A program made the position numbers and the translations under genes. Under the pieces are notes generated by a model. That model saw only the letters and a list, made by a program, of their open reading frames with translations. It did no database searches and was not told the DNA's origin. From Podaxis mareebaensis (Eukaryota > Basidiomycota > Agaricomycetes > Agaricales > Agaricaceae): DNA of 63,079 nt. Shown here piece by piece: positions 1 to 11,996 of this stretch (the first letter of the stretch is position 1; every line of letters begins with the position of its first letter). The stretch spans positions 1 through 63,079 of the forward strand of contig JAEUWP010000598.1 in the NCBI GenBank assembly GCA_018524725.1, in the 5' to 3' direction.

Positions 1-425
1 GCCACTAGTTGGTGTACTCCTGAGGTCGACGACACCACCGGGCCCTCGCACCCAGCGAGCTTACTCGCTCTACAGTTGTTTTCGGAATGACCATTGCATC
101 TGGAGTCGTTCTGTATAGCCCATCGATCCCTCTCATTTACCGCCCCATGCTCACACTCATGTCGACTACGTTGACCGCATCTATGGCTTGTCGCGTTTTT
201 CGCAACCTGAAAACGCTCGAGCGTGACTATGTACCCTCCACCGTCATTATTGGTTCCGGTCTTGACTTTGCTAGAGATACCGCCTCGCGTATATCTACGC
301 AACCAGTGTCTGAAAACCAGGGCAGACCTCGCTTCTCGGTCGTTCTCTCTGACAATTCGGATCCACATGCAGTAAAATCATCAGACTTGCAGATCGCTGC
401 AACTCGACAAAGTCAGATCGTATGA
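1..425 (+). CDS. C-terminal part of a multi-pass membrane protein (left-edge partial)
   Basis: An open frame runs from the left part of the window to a TGA at 423-425. It contains a hydrophobic, Thr/Ser-rich segment (IPLIYRPMLTLMSTTLTAS, then MACRVFRNLK) followed by a polar tail. Segments of the type 'YRPMLTLxSTxLTASMACRV' followed by a short polar tail are, from memory, a common C-terminal ending of multi-pass membrane proteins in agaricomycetes. The upstream part of the gene lies outside the window. The in-frame ATG at 87 is probably internal, because the frame is open for some distance before it and a splice acceptor near the edge is likely. Function is unknown; a pseudogene fragment cannot be excluded. 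Confidence 0.45.
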
Positions 426-856
426 CAGTAGTGAGCACTCTTTGTTTGATCTCTGCAAGAAGCAGGGGCCAAAAGATTCCGCTGGATGCGTCCACGGATA
501 TAATTATGTAATTACCCAGCTACAAATAAGAATTTGCAAATAGACCATTAGCTCTTCGTTGTTGCCGTTCAACGTTCCTTCCACCAGCACCAAATTCGAC
601 GACGAGAGTTTCATTTTGCTCCTCCCGCTAGTTGGTCTCTCGATGTCTATGATTCCCTCCAACTTATCCTCCAAAACTCATAGTCCCGTGGTCGTCTCGC
701 CAGTAATATTCTTGGTCGTTTAGAATACAACTTTTTGGATTCCGGCGCGCCCACGAGATTCGCCTTGCTGCCTGTCCAAACTGTATCCGAATTATTGTAT
801 ACACACAGACAGATACAACAAATGCGAGGCCTATATCCAGAAAGGAAATCGTTGGA
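426..856. other. intergenic, two convergent 3' ends
   Basis: No convincing coding frame, RNA gene or repeat was seen. The stretch separates the end of the left-edge membrane-protein frame from the end of the first P450 gene, so it should hold the 3' UTRs of both. Confidence 0.4.
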
Positions 857-3044
857 CTAAGCTGCCCTTCTCTTCCTGAACATTACTTTTGCCTTCTGGT
901 CGGGGATGACGAATGTGTCAAAGCAGACATTCGGAGGGCGTTCAAGAGATCCATTCTCGAGCTGAATATCATAGTTGAGTAGGATATGTGCGAGTATCAC
1001 CTTGAGTGCGTGAGCAGCAAGAAATCGCCCAGGGCTTGGAACAAAGATACGTAAGGCATCACGTCCCAGGAAGGAACCAACTCAATTGCTCACCAGGCGT
1101 GTCGGCCGTGGCCAAACATAATATGGTCTGTGTTTAAACTGATCATCTGGTGTTTGTGTTGTTCCAGCTCATCTTCGTCATCATCATGCATCTCCGCGAA
1201 CCTGAAGCCCTTAAACGTTTCTGCATCCTGGAATAAAGACTTTGCGGAGGCGTTGCATGTGTTGTGCATCAAGGGGAACAACGTGCAAACGAACCTCGGA
1301 CTTATTCATTGCTTCGCCGGCGATTCCCACAAAAGTACCAGGCGGAAGCAGGGTCCCATCGGAAAGGGTGCAAGTCTTCCGTGTCTTGCGCGTCATAACG
1401 ACTAAACCAGGGAGAGCTAGTGAGCATGGTGTATGATAACACGGACGAAAGGACGTACGACTCATATTGCTATTAAGTCGGTGAGATTCTTTCAGAAAGC
1501 TGTCGACCTTGCGCAATTTTTGGATAGCGAGCTTGGTCCACCCATTCTCCCCAATTACAGCCTCCACTTCCTCACGCAACTCCCCCACGTATTCCGGGTG
1601 AATGGCAAGGTCATAAATCGCTTGAACAATTGACTATCGGACGATTGAGCTTGAAAATGTGACGTGAAATGAGTGTATAACGAACCATCGTGCTCGAATG
1701 AATAGACGCAAAATTCGTTACTAAGATGCGCATAGCAATATCTTGGGGTGTGAAATGATAGTCATGTGTAGCAGTTTCCATCAGCCAAGTAATAAGATCG
1801 TTCTGCAACATTCACCATCAGATTCCAATCTAAGTTTCACGTTATTTAAGCCTCACGGGTTGGTCATAAGGTTTGCCTTCCTTTCTATGTGCGAGTCTTT
1901 CTTCAATAACGGGATCTAGGTAACGATGGCCTACTCCAACCCTTTTCGCCACCATCTTGAGGTACCTGCCTAAGATACTGCGAGGTGTCCCATCAATCGG
2001 GCGAGGAGGGCGAGAAACAAATACTTACGGTTTGAGCAGGTCAGGGAGGAAATTAATGACCTTCGCAGTCATAGCAACATCAATCCCGAGCTGTTCGGTG
2101 GCGACGAGGTAATCAGGCTCACGACCTGAGCGAGTTTTGAGTAGTGGGCAAATACACCATGAGCGAGACACTCACACAGGGGAAGTCCAACGAGGTATCT
2201 ATTGATGGTGCGGCTGACAATACGCAAGAGCGTGTCATACCCTGGAACCGACACCCAGTCTGGTAACACCGTCATTATAGAAGAAACCAAGCCACATGCA
2301 GGAACAGTACGAACCTTCGCTTTGAGGGACATGGTCCTTGAGCGACTCAGCGACCTCGTCCCGGATGTTATCATATTCGGCAAGTATGTTCCGTGTAAGC
2401 TGGTTACGGATGGTTGTTATGTGATGAGGGTGAGTGTTCAACTCAGTTCCGAAAGTATATTTGTCTTGAGATTGCTACGTAACATATTCAACGACAGTTG
2501 ACAATCTACTACAAGAGAACTTGCCTCTGCTATAGCATCGTCGAAGGATAGGACGTCGTCTTGAGCCCCGCTTACGTCCTTAACAAGTTGCGCTCCACTG
2601 AGAACAACTACCCATTTTGATATTGTGGCGACCTTGAAAGGCCTACCAGGATACTGCCGACAGCAAACGAAGAGACAGTGAGAAAGAGACAGAGACAGAC
2701 TCTTGGACGTAACGGTCGTGGCTCACTTTCTTGTAGCCTTCCAGGAGCAAATCTCTTCCATTAGACATCCACCGTATCGCCGTAATGTAGGAGGTCAGAA
2801 CACCTGAGTAACCAATGGTCGGAATGGCGTTCAGCTGGGTGGGGATAGGAGGTATGCGCTATCAACTACCACAAGAAATTCAAAAGCCAGAGGATGTACG
2901 CACTGGTGATCTCTTTGCTTCGATATATTTTATCGTTGCATAAGCCATGATAATAATACCAAGAAGACCAATGACGATGGAAGAAAAGCCATTGAGAGAC
3001 ATGAGAGAGTGGATGGACAACAGTGCTGTCGTTGGGGTGGACAT
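857..3044 (-). CDS. Cytochrome P450 monooxygenase, copy 1
   Basis: Multi-exon microsomal P450, roughly 500 residues after splicing. The N-terminus has a membrane anchor (SSIVIGLLGIIIMAYATIKY, then IEAKRSP). Later exons give LNAIPTIGYSG, the PYR-like block YPGRPFKVATISKW, an I-helix region around NFASIHSSTM, the ExxR motif in FLKESHRLN, a PERF-like DAETFKGFRF and the heme loop FGHGRHAC|PGRFLA. The heme Cys codon is split TG|C by an intron, as in all five copies here. The gene ends FRKRRAA* at 857. Start at 3044 (MSTPTT) is preferred from alignment with copy 4; an in-frame ATG at 3065 is the alternative. No stop or frameshift was seen in the spliced frame. The loop resembles fungal ent-kaurene-oxidase-like families; substrate is unknown. 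Confidence 0.85.
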
Positions 3045-3927
3045 CACTAGGTTACCGCGAGACAAGACTACCCAAGCGCATTACAGATCCGTTAAAAGGT
3101 CCCCTAAGGCCTCCAAACAAGATGGATCGCAGCGCGATACCAGCACATTCCAAGTCGGGCAAGGGGTTGACAACGCGTTCCTGAACTAATGGTATGGTGA
3201 TTGTCCGGCAACTATGCAATGGCCCCAAAGGGCATTGACTGCCTTCATGCCAAAGTCCTCTTCGAGATATATGCACATCACTAGCATTGCGTCTATGATG
3301 GCGTTCTGGACATATGGCCGGCAGCGAAGTATTAGCGGTTTTTCTCGAGCATAAGAATTGGAACAGCCGCCACTTTACTTTTTAATTCTCGGCACAATAC
3401 CTTTCAAGGCCACCTCCTCTCTCGTCGCTGGTTTACCACGCAGGTCGTACGGAGTATACACAAGGGACACGGCACAGCCGCTCAATTTCTGATCATGCGA
3501 GGAATGTGTTTGACCATTCTATTTATAGTTCGTGGCGAGCTGCGGCAAACAAATGATGTGCTGCTCGGTCCCGTTGGACATAACGCAACGCGACCATGGC
3601 CCAATCCAGGCCCCTCTGCTCATTGCAATGGAAGATTCACGGAAGGCGTTCTACATTCCTTTTTTGCATCTCCGATAAGTCCGGAGTGCCCACTTAATGG
3701 GGTTGGGACAAAAATCAAGGTTCGGTGGGCGTTGCGGTGGGAAGTTGCATTTCTCTGCTGTAGACGCGCAAGCATAAGGTGGGTTACTGAACAATTTTTC
3801 TTATGCGACGCGATAGTTTGTATTATGGAAAAAGGAAACATACGAAGTCAGGGTAAGCTGCTCACACAAATCGCTTATACAGATAACATATATCACGACC
3901 TCCCCTGCATCTTACAGAATCGTTAGA
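3045..3927 (-). promoter_or_regulatory. upstream region of P450 copy 1, duplicated upstream of copy 4
   Basis: The DNA in front of copy 1 is recognisably the same as that in front of copy 4 (about 19200-19900). Examples are the word ATTAAAAGGTCCCCTAA-like near 3090 and 19262, and matching blocks near 3395/19570 and 3540/19700. Conservation outside the coding region shows that copies 1 and 4 were duplicated together with at least 0.6 kb of 5' flank. Specific regulatory sites could not be assigned. The right part also holds the 3' end region of P450 copy 2. Confidence 0.5.
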
Positions 3928-6145
3928 CTAAACAGCATTCCTCTTCTTGAGCATTAGCTTCGCTTGCTGGTTAGGGATGGTCGTTACGTCGAAACAAATA
4001 TTGGGCGGCCGTTGCATGGATCCGTCTTCAAGCTGAATGTCATAATTGAGAAGGATATGCGTAAACACTGTCTTGATAGCGTTGACGGCAAGGAATCGTC
4101 CTGGACTGGAGAGATAAAACAGAACAGTGAGAGGCTAATAACAGGGGAGAAGGTATGTGACAGACCAAGCATGTCGACCGTGACCGAAAACAACGTACTC
4201 GGGGCTCAAAGAAACCATCTGGTGTTTGATGGAATCCAACTCCCCATCTCCAGAACGCATCTCCGCGAACCTGAAGCCCTTGAATGCTCGCGCATCCTGA
4301 AACACATCCTGGTGAAAACGGTTATTGTTCCAGCTGGCTTCTGAAAGGAACAAAGGGGACGAACCTCTGCCTTGTTCATTACATCAACAGCAACTCCGAC
4401 ATAGACTCCAGGCGGAACAACAGTGCCGTCTGAGAGTGTCCAGTTCTTGAGCGTCTTTCGAACCATGAGAACTAGGAACAAAAGGACATTGTTAGTATCC
4501 CTGGCGGTGACGCAAACAACATTTCACCCACAGCCGCTAGCACTATTCAGCCTGTGGGATTCTTTCAAAAAACTGTCTATCTTGCGCATCTTTTGTAAAG
4601 CCGCCTTGGTCCACCCATGTTCTGCAATTACTGCCTCGGCTTCTTCGCGTAACTCCTGAACATATTCGGGACGAATAGCAAGGTCATAGACCCCTTGAGT
4701 CAGAGCCTGTCGAAGCGATTGGGTTCACAAGCGTTCGCCAGTTGATAGATTTATGACGAACCATCGTACTGGTATGAATGGCTGTGAAATTGATTATTAA
4801 GATACGGAGAACTATGTCTCGGACTGTGAGATGATAGTCATGCGTGACGGTTTCCAATAACCATGTGATGACATCGTTCTAGCTTCGTCGTCAAACAAGG
4901 GCTATCATTGTGTTGTTTAAGGCTTACCGGTTGATCATCACGGCTATGACCAGGGGAATTACGCTGTGCAAGCCTTGCTTCAACGGTGGGGTAGAGAAGG
5001 TCATAGGCTTCCTGGATCCTCCTTGCTGGAGTCCTCAGAAACGTGCTAGCGATGCTGATCAATAGGAATCAGGATCGTGTAACACCAGCAGGGTCGAGGT
5101 GCGATCCGACACTTACGGTTTGAGCAGGTCCGGGAAGATGCTGATTATCTTGGCGGTTGTTGACACATCGATTGTGAATTGTTCGTTCAGAAAACGATAT
5201 TTAGCATCACGGCCTGAAAAAACGGCAGTCGGCAAGATTCCAACATGACTAAGGGTTGAAGAGCCTTACACAATGGGAGACCAACAAGGTACCTGTTAGT
5301 AGTCCGGCAGATGATGTGTAAAAGTGTTTCGTATGCAGGGACCGTTACCCAATCTAGCTCGATTGACATCAGGAGCGTGGCCACATGATGTAGCGGGACA
5401 CACCTTCGCCAGGAGGGATATGATCCTTGAGCGATTCGACAATCTCATCCCTGATATCGTCAAATTTAGTGCTCAGATTACGAGTTACCGAGGAGCGGAT
5501 AGTGGCTATGTGGTGCGGGTGGGAGTGCAGCCCAGGGCCAAAGGTGTAGTCAGCTTGTGTTGCCTAGACACCATTCAGTAAGTCGTTTCGGTGGCGGTCG
5601 AGAGATAATACAGCACCTCTATGGCAGGCTCACTGAAGGACAAGACGTCATCTGGGGCCTGGCATATGTCTTCAATGTGTTGCTTTTGGCTGAGCACGAC
5701 TAGCCATCTGGATATTGTGGCAACTTTGAAAGGCCTCCCTTGGAACTATGGTTATGCTTGTAAACAGTATCACCTATATGTTCGAGGAGTCTAACACACT
5801 TTTTCGCATCCCTCACGAATTAAGTCATTCCCACTGGACATCCATTTCCTTGCAGTGATATAGGAGGTTATGGCGCCTGGGTAGCCAACAGTGGGTATTG
5901 CATTCAGCTACGAAGTGCTATCCAATCAGTCCTTAGCCCCAGGAGTGGAAGCTCGAGAACGCACGTACCGGAGACCTGTTTGCCTCAAGAAACTTCAAAG
6001 CAGCGTAAATAGCGATAGCGATCCCCAAGACATGTGTAAATGTGAGTCCAGCTGGGGCCAGTTCCCTGAAGATGTCCATGTCGTGAATCGATGATGTCGT
6101 CGTGACGGTCGGAGGGGGAAGCCAACTAAATGACACGGCAGTCAA
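3928..6145 (-). CDS. Cytochrome P450 monooxygenase, copy 2
   Basis: Same exon layout as copy 1 and just upstream of it in head-to-tail orientation. The spliced product has an N-terminal anchor (FTHVLGIAIAIYAALKFLEA), LNAIPTVGYPGAITSYITA, YQGRPFKVATISRW, GLPLC, an I-helix near NFTAIHTSTM, ExxR in FLKESHRLN, PERF-like DARAFKGFRF and heme loop FGHGRHAC|PGRFLAVN with the Cys codon split by an intron. It ends KKRNAV* at 3928. The start at 6145 gives a slightly longer N-terminus than the other copies; the Met of MDIFRELAP inside the same exon is an alternative. No disabling mutation was seen. Substrate unknown. It is the most diverged of copies 1, 2 and 4, but clearly the same subfamily. Confidence 0.85.
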
Positions 6146-7330
6146 TATACTTCAACCAAGGTCGGTTGGCAGGTCCTGGGTGCTGAGCACTCTGCCTCTG
6201 CATACAAGACAAAACGCCGGCCGAATGGTGACTCTCCCAGTTCAGGTAACGGAGTGATAACTTGAATAAGGGTCTGAAGGTTTGAGGATCGCGATTAAGC
6301 CAACTCGTACGTGTTACGTTCCGTGGATGCTCTACTCATATCGAACTATATCTTTGTGACTCGGATGCTCTTCAGGGTAATCCATGAGTAGCCATATTAT
6401 GTCGCAAATTGAGGGTTTGAATAATAGTCGGCTAGTCCTTCTGGAGTATCTACAAATGGGGGGCGTGTAAAAGCGAAGGGTACCACAGAAGAGCAACATT
6501 AGTGGTTACTGCATTACTCGCGGATCACGCGACCCCCTGCCCTTCATGTTTTACGCGTAGTACTATTTATAGAAAAGCGGTGCCTGCAAATACGAGATCC
6601 TGGCTCCGCGACCTAGTGCTAATGCGACTCAAGTTGGTCCTGTCTGCGGAATGGAAGATTATCGGCTTCGAGACGAGCGGCTGCTAGTACCTTGGCAGTT
6701 TGGAACTTCATGTGCCGGATGAAGCCAGAGAACATGAGGCTGGAAGGAGTGGAGACGGCATGATGGCATCCGTTTTTATTGGCATGGCCTCCGTGGGTAG
6801 AAATTCGACCATTACACCTCCAATAATGGGATCCGTAGGTCAAGTAGCCCACCTTTGCTCTTGAAGCTAGCCCTCACCCGATTTGGGAGTGGCGTCGACT
6901 CCAAATTCAAGTATTTGAAAGGCATTACTCAATGGACCCGTTTTCCAGCTGGAAATCGTGATATCGTGGCTGGAATCAGACTCCTTCCCAGCCGTCCAGA
7001 CGCTCTTACATCAGCGGAAGGCTGGGAAGGAGTTTGATTGGGAATGAGAGGGCCCAGAAATTTGGAGTTCGAACTGGTGCATGGCGCACTTATGATGTAA
7101 GCTAAGATAGACGCGCTTACAGAGGTCGCGCTGCGAGCTTGCAATTGCCGCCAAAGCACTGTGCCTTCCCCAATGCCCTTCCTGGATCATGATCATCAGA
7201 GTACGAAGGTCTGTCTCAGAAATAGTACGGAGTGTCAGCGATTTTGTTGTTGATATTTACTTCGTAGTAATTCGAAGAAGCCGTAAGCAAGGTCGGATAC
7301 GTTGGGGCTGCGGCTGAACATCATTTAATA
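6146..7330. promoter_or_regulatory. upstream region of P450 copy 2; 6225-6950 is repeated at 20255-20870
   Basis: No coding frame is convincing. By eye, about 6225-6950 matches about 20255-20870. Shared words include ATGGTGACTC at the left, a TATTTATAGRAAAG block (about 6564 and 20469), the TGGAAGRTTAYCGGCT block (about 6652 and 20572) and CTTGAAAGRCATT near the right. In this copy the block sits in promoter position for P450 copy 2; in the other copy no P450 follows it. The remaining DNA up to 7330 shows nothing I can name. Confidence 0.4.
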
Positions 7331-7933
7331 CTCGAACGCACTTGCTAAGCGCCGAATCATCATTCAATCCAACCGTAATTTACAGTAGTCATAGCGCCCT
7401 GGCGCAGGTCCTTCTCCTGCAATCACATTCTCTTGAAAATCCCTCCGTGTATTGCTCTATCCAATCCCATGCATTTATTCCGAAAGACAAACTCGTCTCC
7501 GTTTTACTCGGTGGGACCTGGGCATTCTGCTACGCTGCAGGCTGCTCCAGATATCCCGAGGAGCATGTGGGCGAAGATCCTTTCCACCTGTGGTTGCTCC
7601 CTGATTGCTGGATGGTGCGACATCTCCGGATCACCTAAAATATATTACGTGCAGAATTTGTGAAAGACGTCTAGACGGGACATACCTGGAAGGATTTCGC
7701 GTTACAGGCGAGAGTATTTCGACAGTTCTGAGCGTGTTTAGTCACCATCGCAGAGCCTTCCCATCAAGCCACTACGAATTCACGGGCCGCAACGTCGAAG
7801 CCGCCGTGTTTCGTCCGGACGTACGGAGGTTTAAAGGAGCTTCGTCAACTGTCAGCCGCTGAAGAAGTTTTGCGAGTCGCAGCAGCGTTTCGTATCCTCA
7901 GAGCGGATACAACCACATTTCCTGTAGAAAACC
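7331..7933. other. coding-like fragments, unassigned
   Basis: Several short plus-strand frames have protein-like composition without a recognisable domain. One reads GLKELRQLSAAEEVLRVAAA and continues to a TAA just before 7940. They may be exons of the same decayed gene as the adjacent 7934-8314 frame, but no consistent splice path was found. Confidence 0.2.
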
Positions 7934-8314
7934 ATGATTAAGCTCGACTCTGAAAACAAGTCCTACTCCGGCACACCTAATTTTTTTTCTCTATCACCGG
8001 TCAGCAGATTGACGTTGGCGGTAGTAAATCCAGTGAAAGGTGCAACCGCAACTGGTCGGATGGCACCATGGGTGAATGCGCAGCACACGGTAGGCGTGGC
8101 AGCTGTCGTTTTCGCGCCCGAGCTCATGCCTCCAGAAGATCTTGGCAATGTCTTTGAGTAAGTCGACTCCGTTTCTGGTCGCGTTGTCTTCAAAAACGGG
8201 GTGGCGGGTTATATTTCCCTTGTGGATGCTTTATGGCTCGGTGATTGGGTTCCAACGGCTGGCGCGCGGATTCTTGACGGCGGTGGAAATCGAGTGGCGA
8301 ATGTGTATCGCTGA
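7934..8314 (+). pseudogene. coding-like frame interrupted by one in-frame TAA
   Basis: From an ATG at 7934 the frame reads through LTLAVVNPVKGATATGRMAP and ELMPPEDLGNVFE, meets TAA at 8159-8161, and continues in the same frame with VDSVSGRVVFKNGVAGYISL and ARILDGGGNRVANVYR to a TGA at 8312-8314. The part after the stop looks as protein-like as the part before it, which suggests a single nonsense mutation in a former exon. No splice pair that would neatly remove the TAA while keeping the frame was seen. The family is not recognised, and the frame could be a chance open frame. Confidence 0.3.
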
Positions 8315-8359
8315 TTGTGAAATGTGGTCGGGAAGGGTTGGTTGAGCATAATGAGGACC

Positions 8360-9190
8360 ATTTCAAAGGTTGAACGAGTGAGAAGTAGTGAGAACTGTAC
8401 GAATGGGATTTAGCCAGAGTTATAGAAATAACTGAGGAAAGACTAAGGACCTCGTCGTTTGGCTGGAGAGGAGAAAATGAATTTGAAATTGAGGAGAGCT
8501 GTGACTGGTTGACCACCACTTCGGGACAAGCCGACTTCTACTCTTCTTCCACCGCCGTCAACCCTCAGATGTCCTTTTACTCCCTTTCTTTTTCTGCCAC
8601 CGTTAATATCTATGTCTTACTTGCTCTATCTTTTCGCTCCAGTCGCTTTTTGCTATTAGCGGCGTCGTAATGCCGATTTATTTTGCGAACTCCTGTCGGA
8701 GCTGTCCAATCGACTCCCCTGGGCCATTGTTGACACTTTAAGATATAGAAATTCACGCTCAGGAAACACTCACCTCGTGTACTCATGGAGAGAATACCTG
8801 CGAAAGGACGAAACTGTTATTAAATCGAGGCAGATGACGGGCGAGAGGGCGATTGAAGCAGGGGCGAGAAAAAGATCGCGGACGGCTCAAGAACTGTGCG
8901 TGAATTCTGCTCTCTCGTGTTCTTTTCTCTCCTTACTAGGACTAGGTCGTTCGGATACGCTTCCGGGATGCAAAACCTAGTCACCTTGTTGCTCTTGACG
9001 AACGTTACTTGCGCATTCTGGAATCCTGGCGGCAAATCTCCTGGACCTCCTTTGAATCGGGTACGAGTCTTTCCAAGAAAGCGCAATTACCCCGCCGTTT
9101 ATCCATGCGTTCAAGCACACTCTAGACGTTGTGATTGACTGCCGCTTATTGACCGTGTACCAACAACTTGACGCGCTCTCTGCCATTTAT
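8360..9190 (-). repeat. eroded repeat unit B1
   Basis: One of three diverged related segments (with about 12170-13100 and 21130-22190). Shared landmarks in order on the plus strand are a CCACTTCGGGA box, a CTTCTTCC-CCGCC box and a CTCTCGTGTTC-like box. On the minus strand the last region translates as PNDLVLVRREKNTREQN here, GNDLAFMSRGTNTRERR in B2 and ANDLILMGRRASTRERD in B3. That pattern (NDL..., then TRE) suggests the unit was once protein-coding on the minus strand. Stops and indels break every unit. Possible remnants of the A1/A2 family, or of an unidentified element. Confidence 0.4.
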
Positions 9191-11299
9191 GCCGCCTAAG
9201 GACCCAGCATCGGTAATATGGCTGGTTCGACGAGCAGTCGCTTTCCGTCCTCTAAATCATGTATGATTTGGTTGAATCGACACACTGAAGCTTGGGGGGA
9301 GTCTTCCACTGGAGGCGCCTTTGTTTTAGGGTCGTTCCGTTGATTCTGGTCACGAACTCAGAGCCTGATATGGGGTCCTGGGGCAGGGTTTGCCCAGCCT
9401 TGGGGTTCTCCGCGGTCCAACTCTTGTGTTCGAGGTCTTCTCCACTGCTTCATGGGCCACCTTGAAGATTTGGATTCTTTTCAGGGTCGTCTTGAAGGTG
9501 CCCAACCTTTCGGGACCTTGGTGTTGCCCACCGGTTAGCGGGTTTTGGAGCACAAACATCACCCTCTTTCGGTTGCACTGTTCTCTCAAAATCAATCAGT
9601 GTCATTCCGTGGTGATGGTTTGAAGTTGGGAGGTCAGAAATTGACTTACGTTGCTTCCGGCGTCTTATATCCGAAATCATTGTTCCCGGTGCTACATTCC
9701 CATCATGGGTTGATGCCGCGAAATTGGAAATCTGACTCGAGAGAGCAGAATGCGTGCAGGTTTCGGATGTTGGCGGGAACGTGTCTGGACAGCGCTGAGC
9801 TGGTGATGACGCGGGCGGTGGTTGTTAGTGGGAGTGCGGCAGCCCATGGGATCCCCCTCTTCCCTCTGCTGTTTCTCCCTTTTACGAGCACACACTTTTT
9901 TGGGTCTTCCTCCTTGTGCATTCGTTCAAGGAATCACAGCGCTGTAGATGTCCCGTGCATCGGCGTTTCAGATCACCATGTACCTGTGACCACGGGCGGA
10001 ATTTGTCTACGCAGACGCGCCTCGTGAGGGGACAGGATACGAGCAGGATCTGCCTGAAGGGCAAGTGATGCGGTTCTCAGTGGCGAATAGCTAGATGGAG
10101 CCGGCGCGAAATCATTTCTCATCCGAAGGACTGGGCAAGGAGTCGCGCTTGTACTGGCCACATTTTAAAGAGGATAGGCATGGAACGGATGTTGGGGCTT
10201 TGGCAACAATGGATTAGATGGCGAGCTGCACGTCGACACCTTGAGTGGTATGCACGGGCGTGGCCGGGATGAAATGTCCTTGCTAGGTGAGAGGTAGTGG
10301 TGACGAGGGTGTGGAGGTATCCTGCGAACTCTATAGGCGGGGACACGGCTCGACAGAGTATGGCATAGCGCGTCCTGCGTCGGTAACCCTACAATTGATC
10401 TGGGTGGACAGGGTGTATCCGTTGGACCGTTGCAGCGATCCCGAAAGGAAGGGTTTCCTGTCTGCCAGGCAGGGGAAAAGGGATGGGGAAGCGTGTTCAC
10501 TTCGGGAACGACATGGCTTCCCGACCGAGTATTCCACGCTTTAGCCCAAACTGGCGATGTGTCGGGTTCCTTGTTGAGGATTCAGTATCCGGGAATCTGG
10601 ATGCTACGACCCATAGTCTTCGACATACCCTTTTTTTTCTCGACCAGCGACTATTTCTACACCTCCTTGCGTCTTCCATCCTGCCGTGATCCGTATAGAT
10701 TTGGGGTCATGATGCCGCTGCTTTATGAAACGTCGAACGATGGAATGGTTGGTTCCGCCATAAAAATAGGCATGCTTCTTCACTGATGTCCCTCGTCACT
10801 TCTTCTCTCCTTCCCAACATCAAAGCGACGCGACATGACAAGGCACAGCGACATTTGCAGGTTTTGCGCGGACGAATCCATGGCAATTGCCATGCCAAGA
10901 AAAACTAGATCCCCTCGATCACTCACGTATATCCCTTAGTCACTGCTTCACCGACACCGGCGAAGTTTTCTTAAGAAGAATGGTGCTTCGAGTTACCAAT
11001 CACTGACAGAACACCTTGTCTCTGCACATAAAGAACTATAGAGGACGTGGCGACTCAGAATTTCTGAATGCCGTTAGCGGAGCTGCGCATATACAAACTC
11101 AGAGACTGGGAAGCGTCTAAATGCGTGCTTCAATACAGCCCTCCGGTCTCTTAAGCATCGCCTTCTTTTTTTGCCTTCCCCTCCTGACACTCCTCTCTTG
11201 TTCCACCCCGTCCCTTGATCGTTTTTCCCGCTTTTTTTAGACTCAAACGTCCCGGAGCGACTCCACTCCTTCGACCCCGTCGAGGAGGCACAACCCGTG
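9191..11299. other. no recognisable gene
   Basis: This GC-rich stretch has many overlapping open frames on both strands, as expected by chance in such composition. None has a domain, a plausible splice pattern or a paralogue in the window. The longest plus frames start near 9545 and 10430. The last 200 bp are pyrimidine-rich and may be the promoter of A1. Confidence 0.3.
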
Positions 11300-11996
11300 A
11301 TGTCCCCAGCTCGTTTCGATGATTCGCCTGAATATCGGACCCCAGGCATTGACCCACCCAGGTCTGGAGTTGTAACATTTTCGGCTCAACGATACGAGCG
11401 GCGTCTCCCTCCTTCATCCAATAATGACCGCATATCGGTGCCGCCGCGTCAAGACATGGTCAACTCTCTGGAGGTCTCGCCCGTCCTCCACACGCTTGCG
11501 TTTCCGCGCCCTCACCTCGTCATTTTGAGCACCGTGAGTTGCCTTTAATCGCATCATTCGAGTTACGATCTCACTCTGTTTTTATAGCTATCCCACGTCC
11601 TGGTGGCGTGTCGAGATGGAGGGAATTCGAACGTTAGGTTAAGCTCGTCGGTCCACAACAGAGTGAGAATCTTTTCAACAGCCTCCATCTCTCTGGTACT
11701 CACTTGCCCTCCTACGCGACTAGCTTCGTTCGTGTTGTTCAGGTTTCGCAGCATACGTCGCAATGGTAAAGGAAAAGGCTAGAGAGTGCTTCCTGGCAAC
11801 TTGGATACCTATCCGTAACGGATTCGAGCATTTGTGGGGCCAAGCAGTGGTGAGTGTCCCTCTTATGTGCTTCTCAGCTTGATACTGATGTTTTTCCCCC
11901 CCTGGACAGCATCTGCTAGATCTTTTCGTAGAAGATGCAAGGAACATCGTGGATCTCATGGTTAACACCATGCCAGCACGGGTCGAGGTTCGATGA
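11300..11996 (+). CDS. small protein A1 of an unrecognised two-member family
   Basis: Four exons proposed: 11300-11533, 11588-11602, 11724-11849 and 11910-11996, giving 153 residues. The start is supported by a direct 31-residue, gap-free match of the N-terminus with A2 (35716-36519, minus strand): both begin with Met, reach TPG/LPG at residues 14-16 and TFSAQR at 26-31. Exon 2 is only 15 nt (LSHVL; A2 has PSLYS). Exon 3 is 126 nt in both genes and carries TWIPIRNGFEHLWGQAV here against VWMSVCHGLKYLWSRGM in A2. The last exon ends ARVEVR* (A2: MVRVEAQ*). The N-terminal half is Pro/Ser/Arg-rich; the second half has hydrophobic, helix-like stretches. Function is unknown and no known domain was recognised. 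Confidence 0.6.

Noticed and set aside
9545..10027. 160-aa plus frame
   Set aside because: Competes with several minus frames of similar length. No domain and no paralogue in the window.
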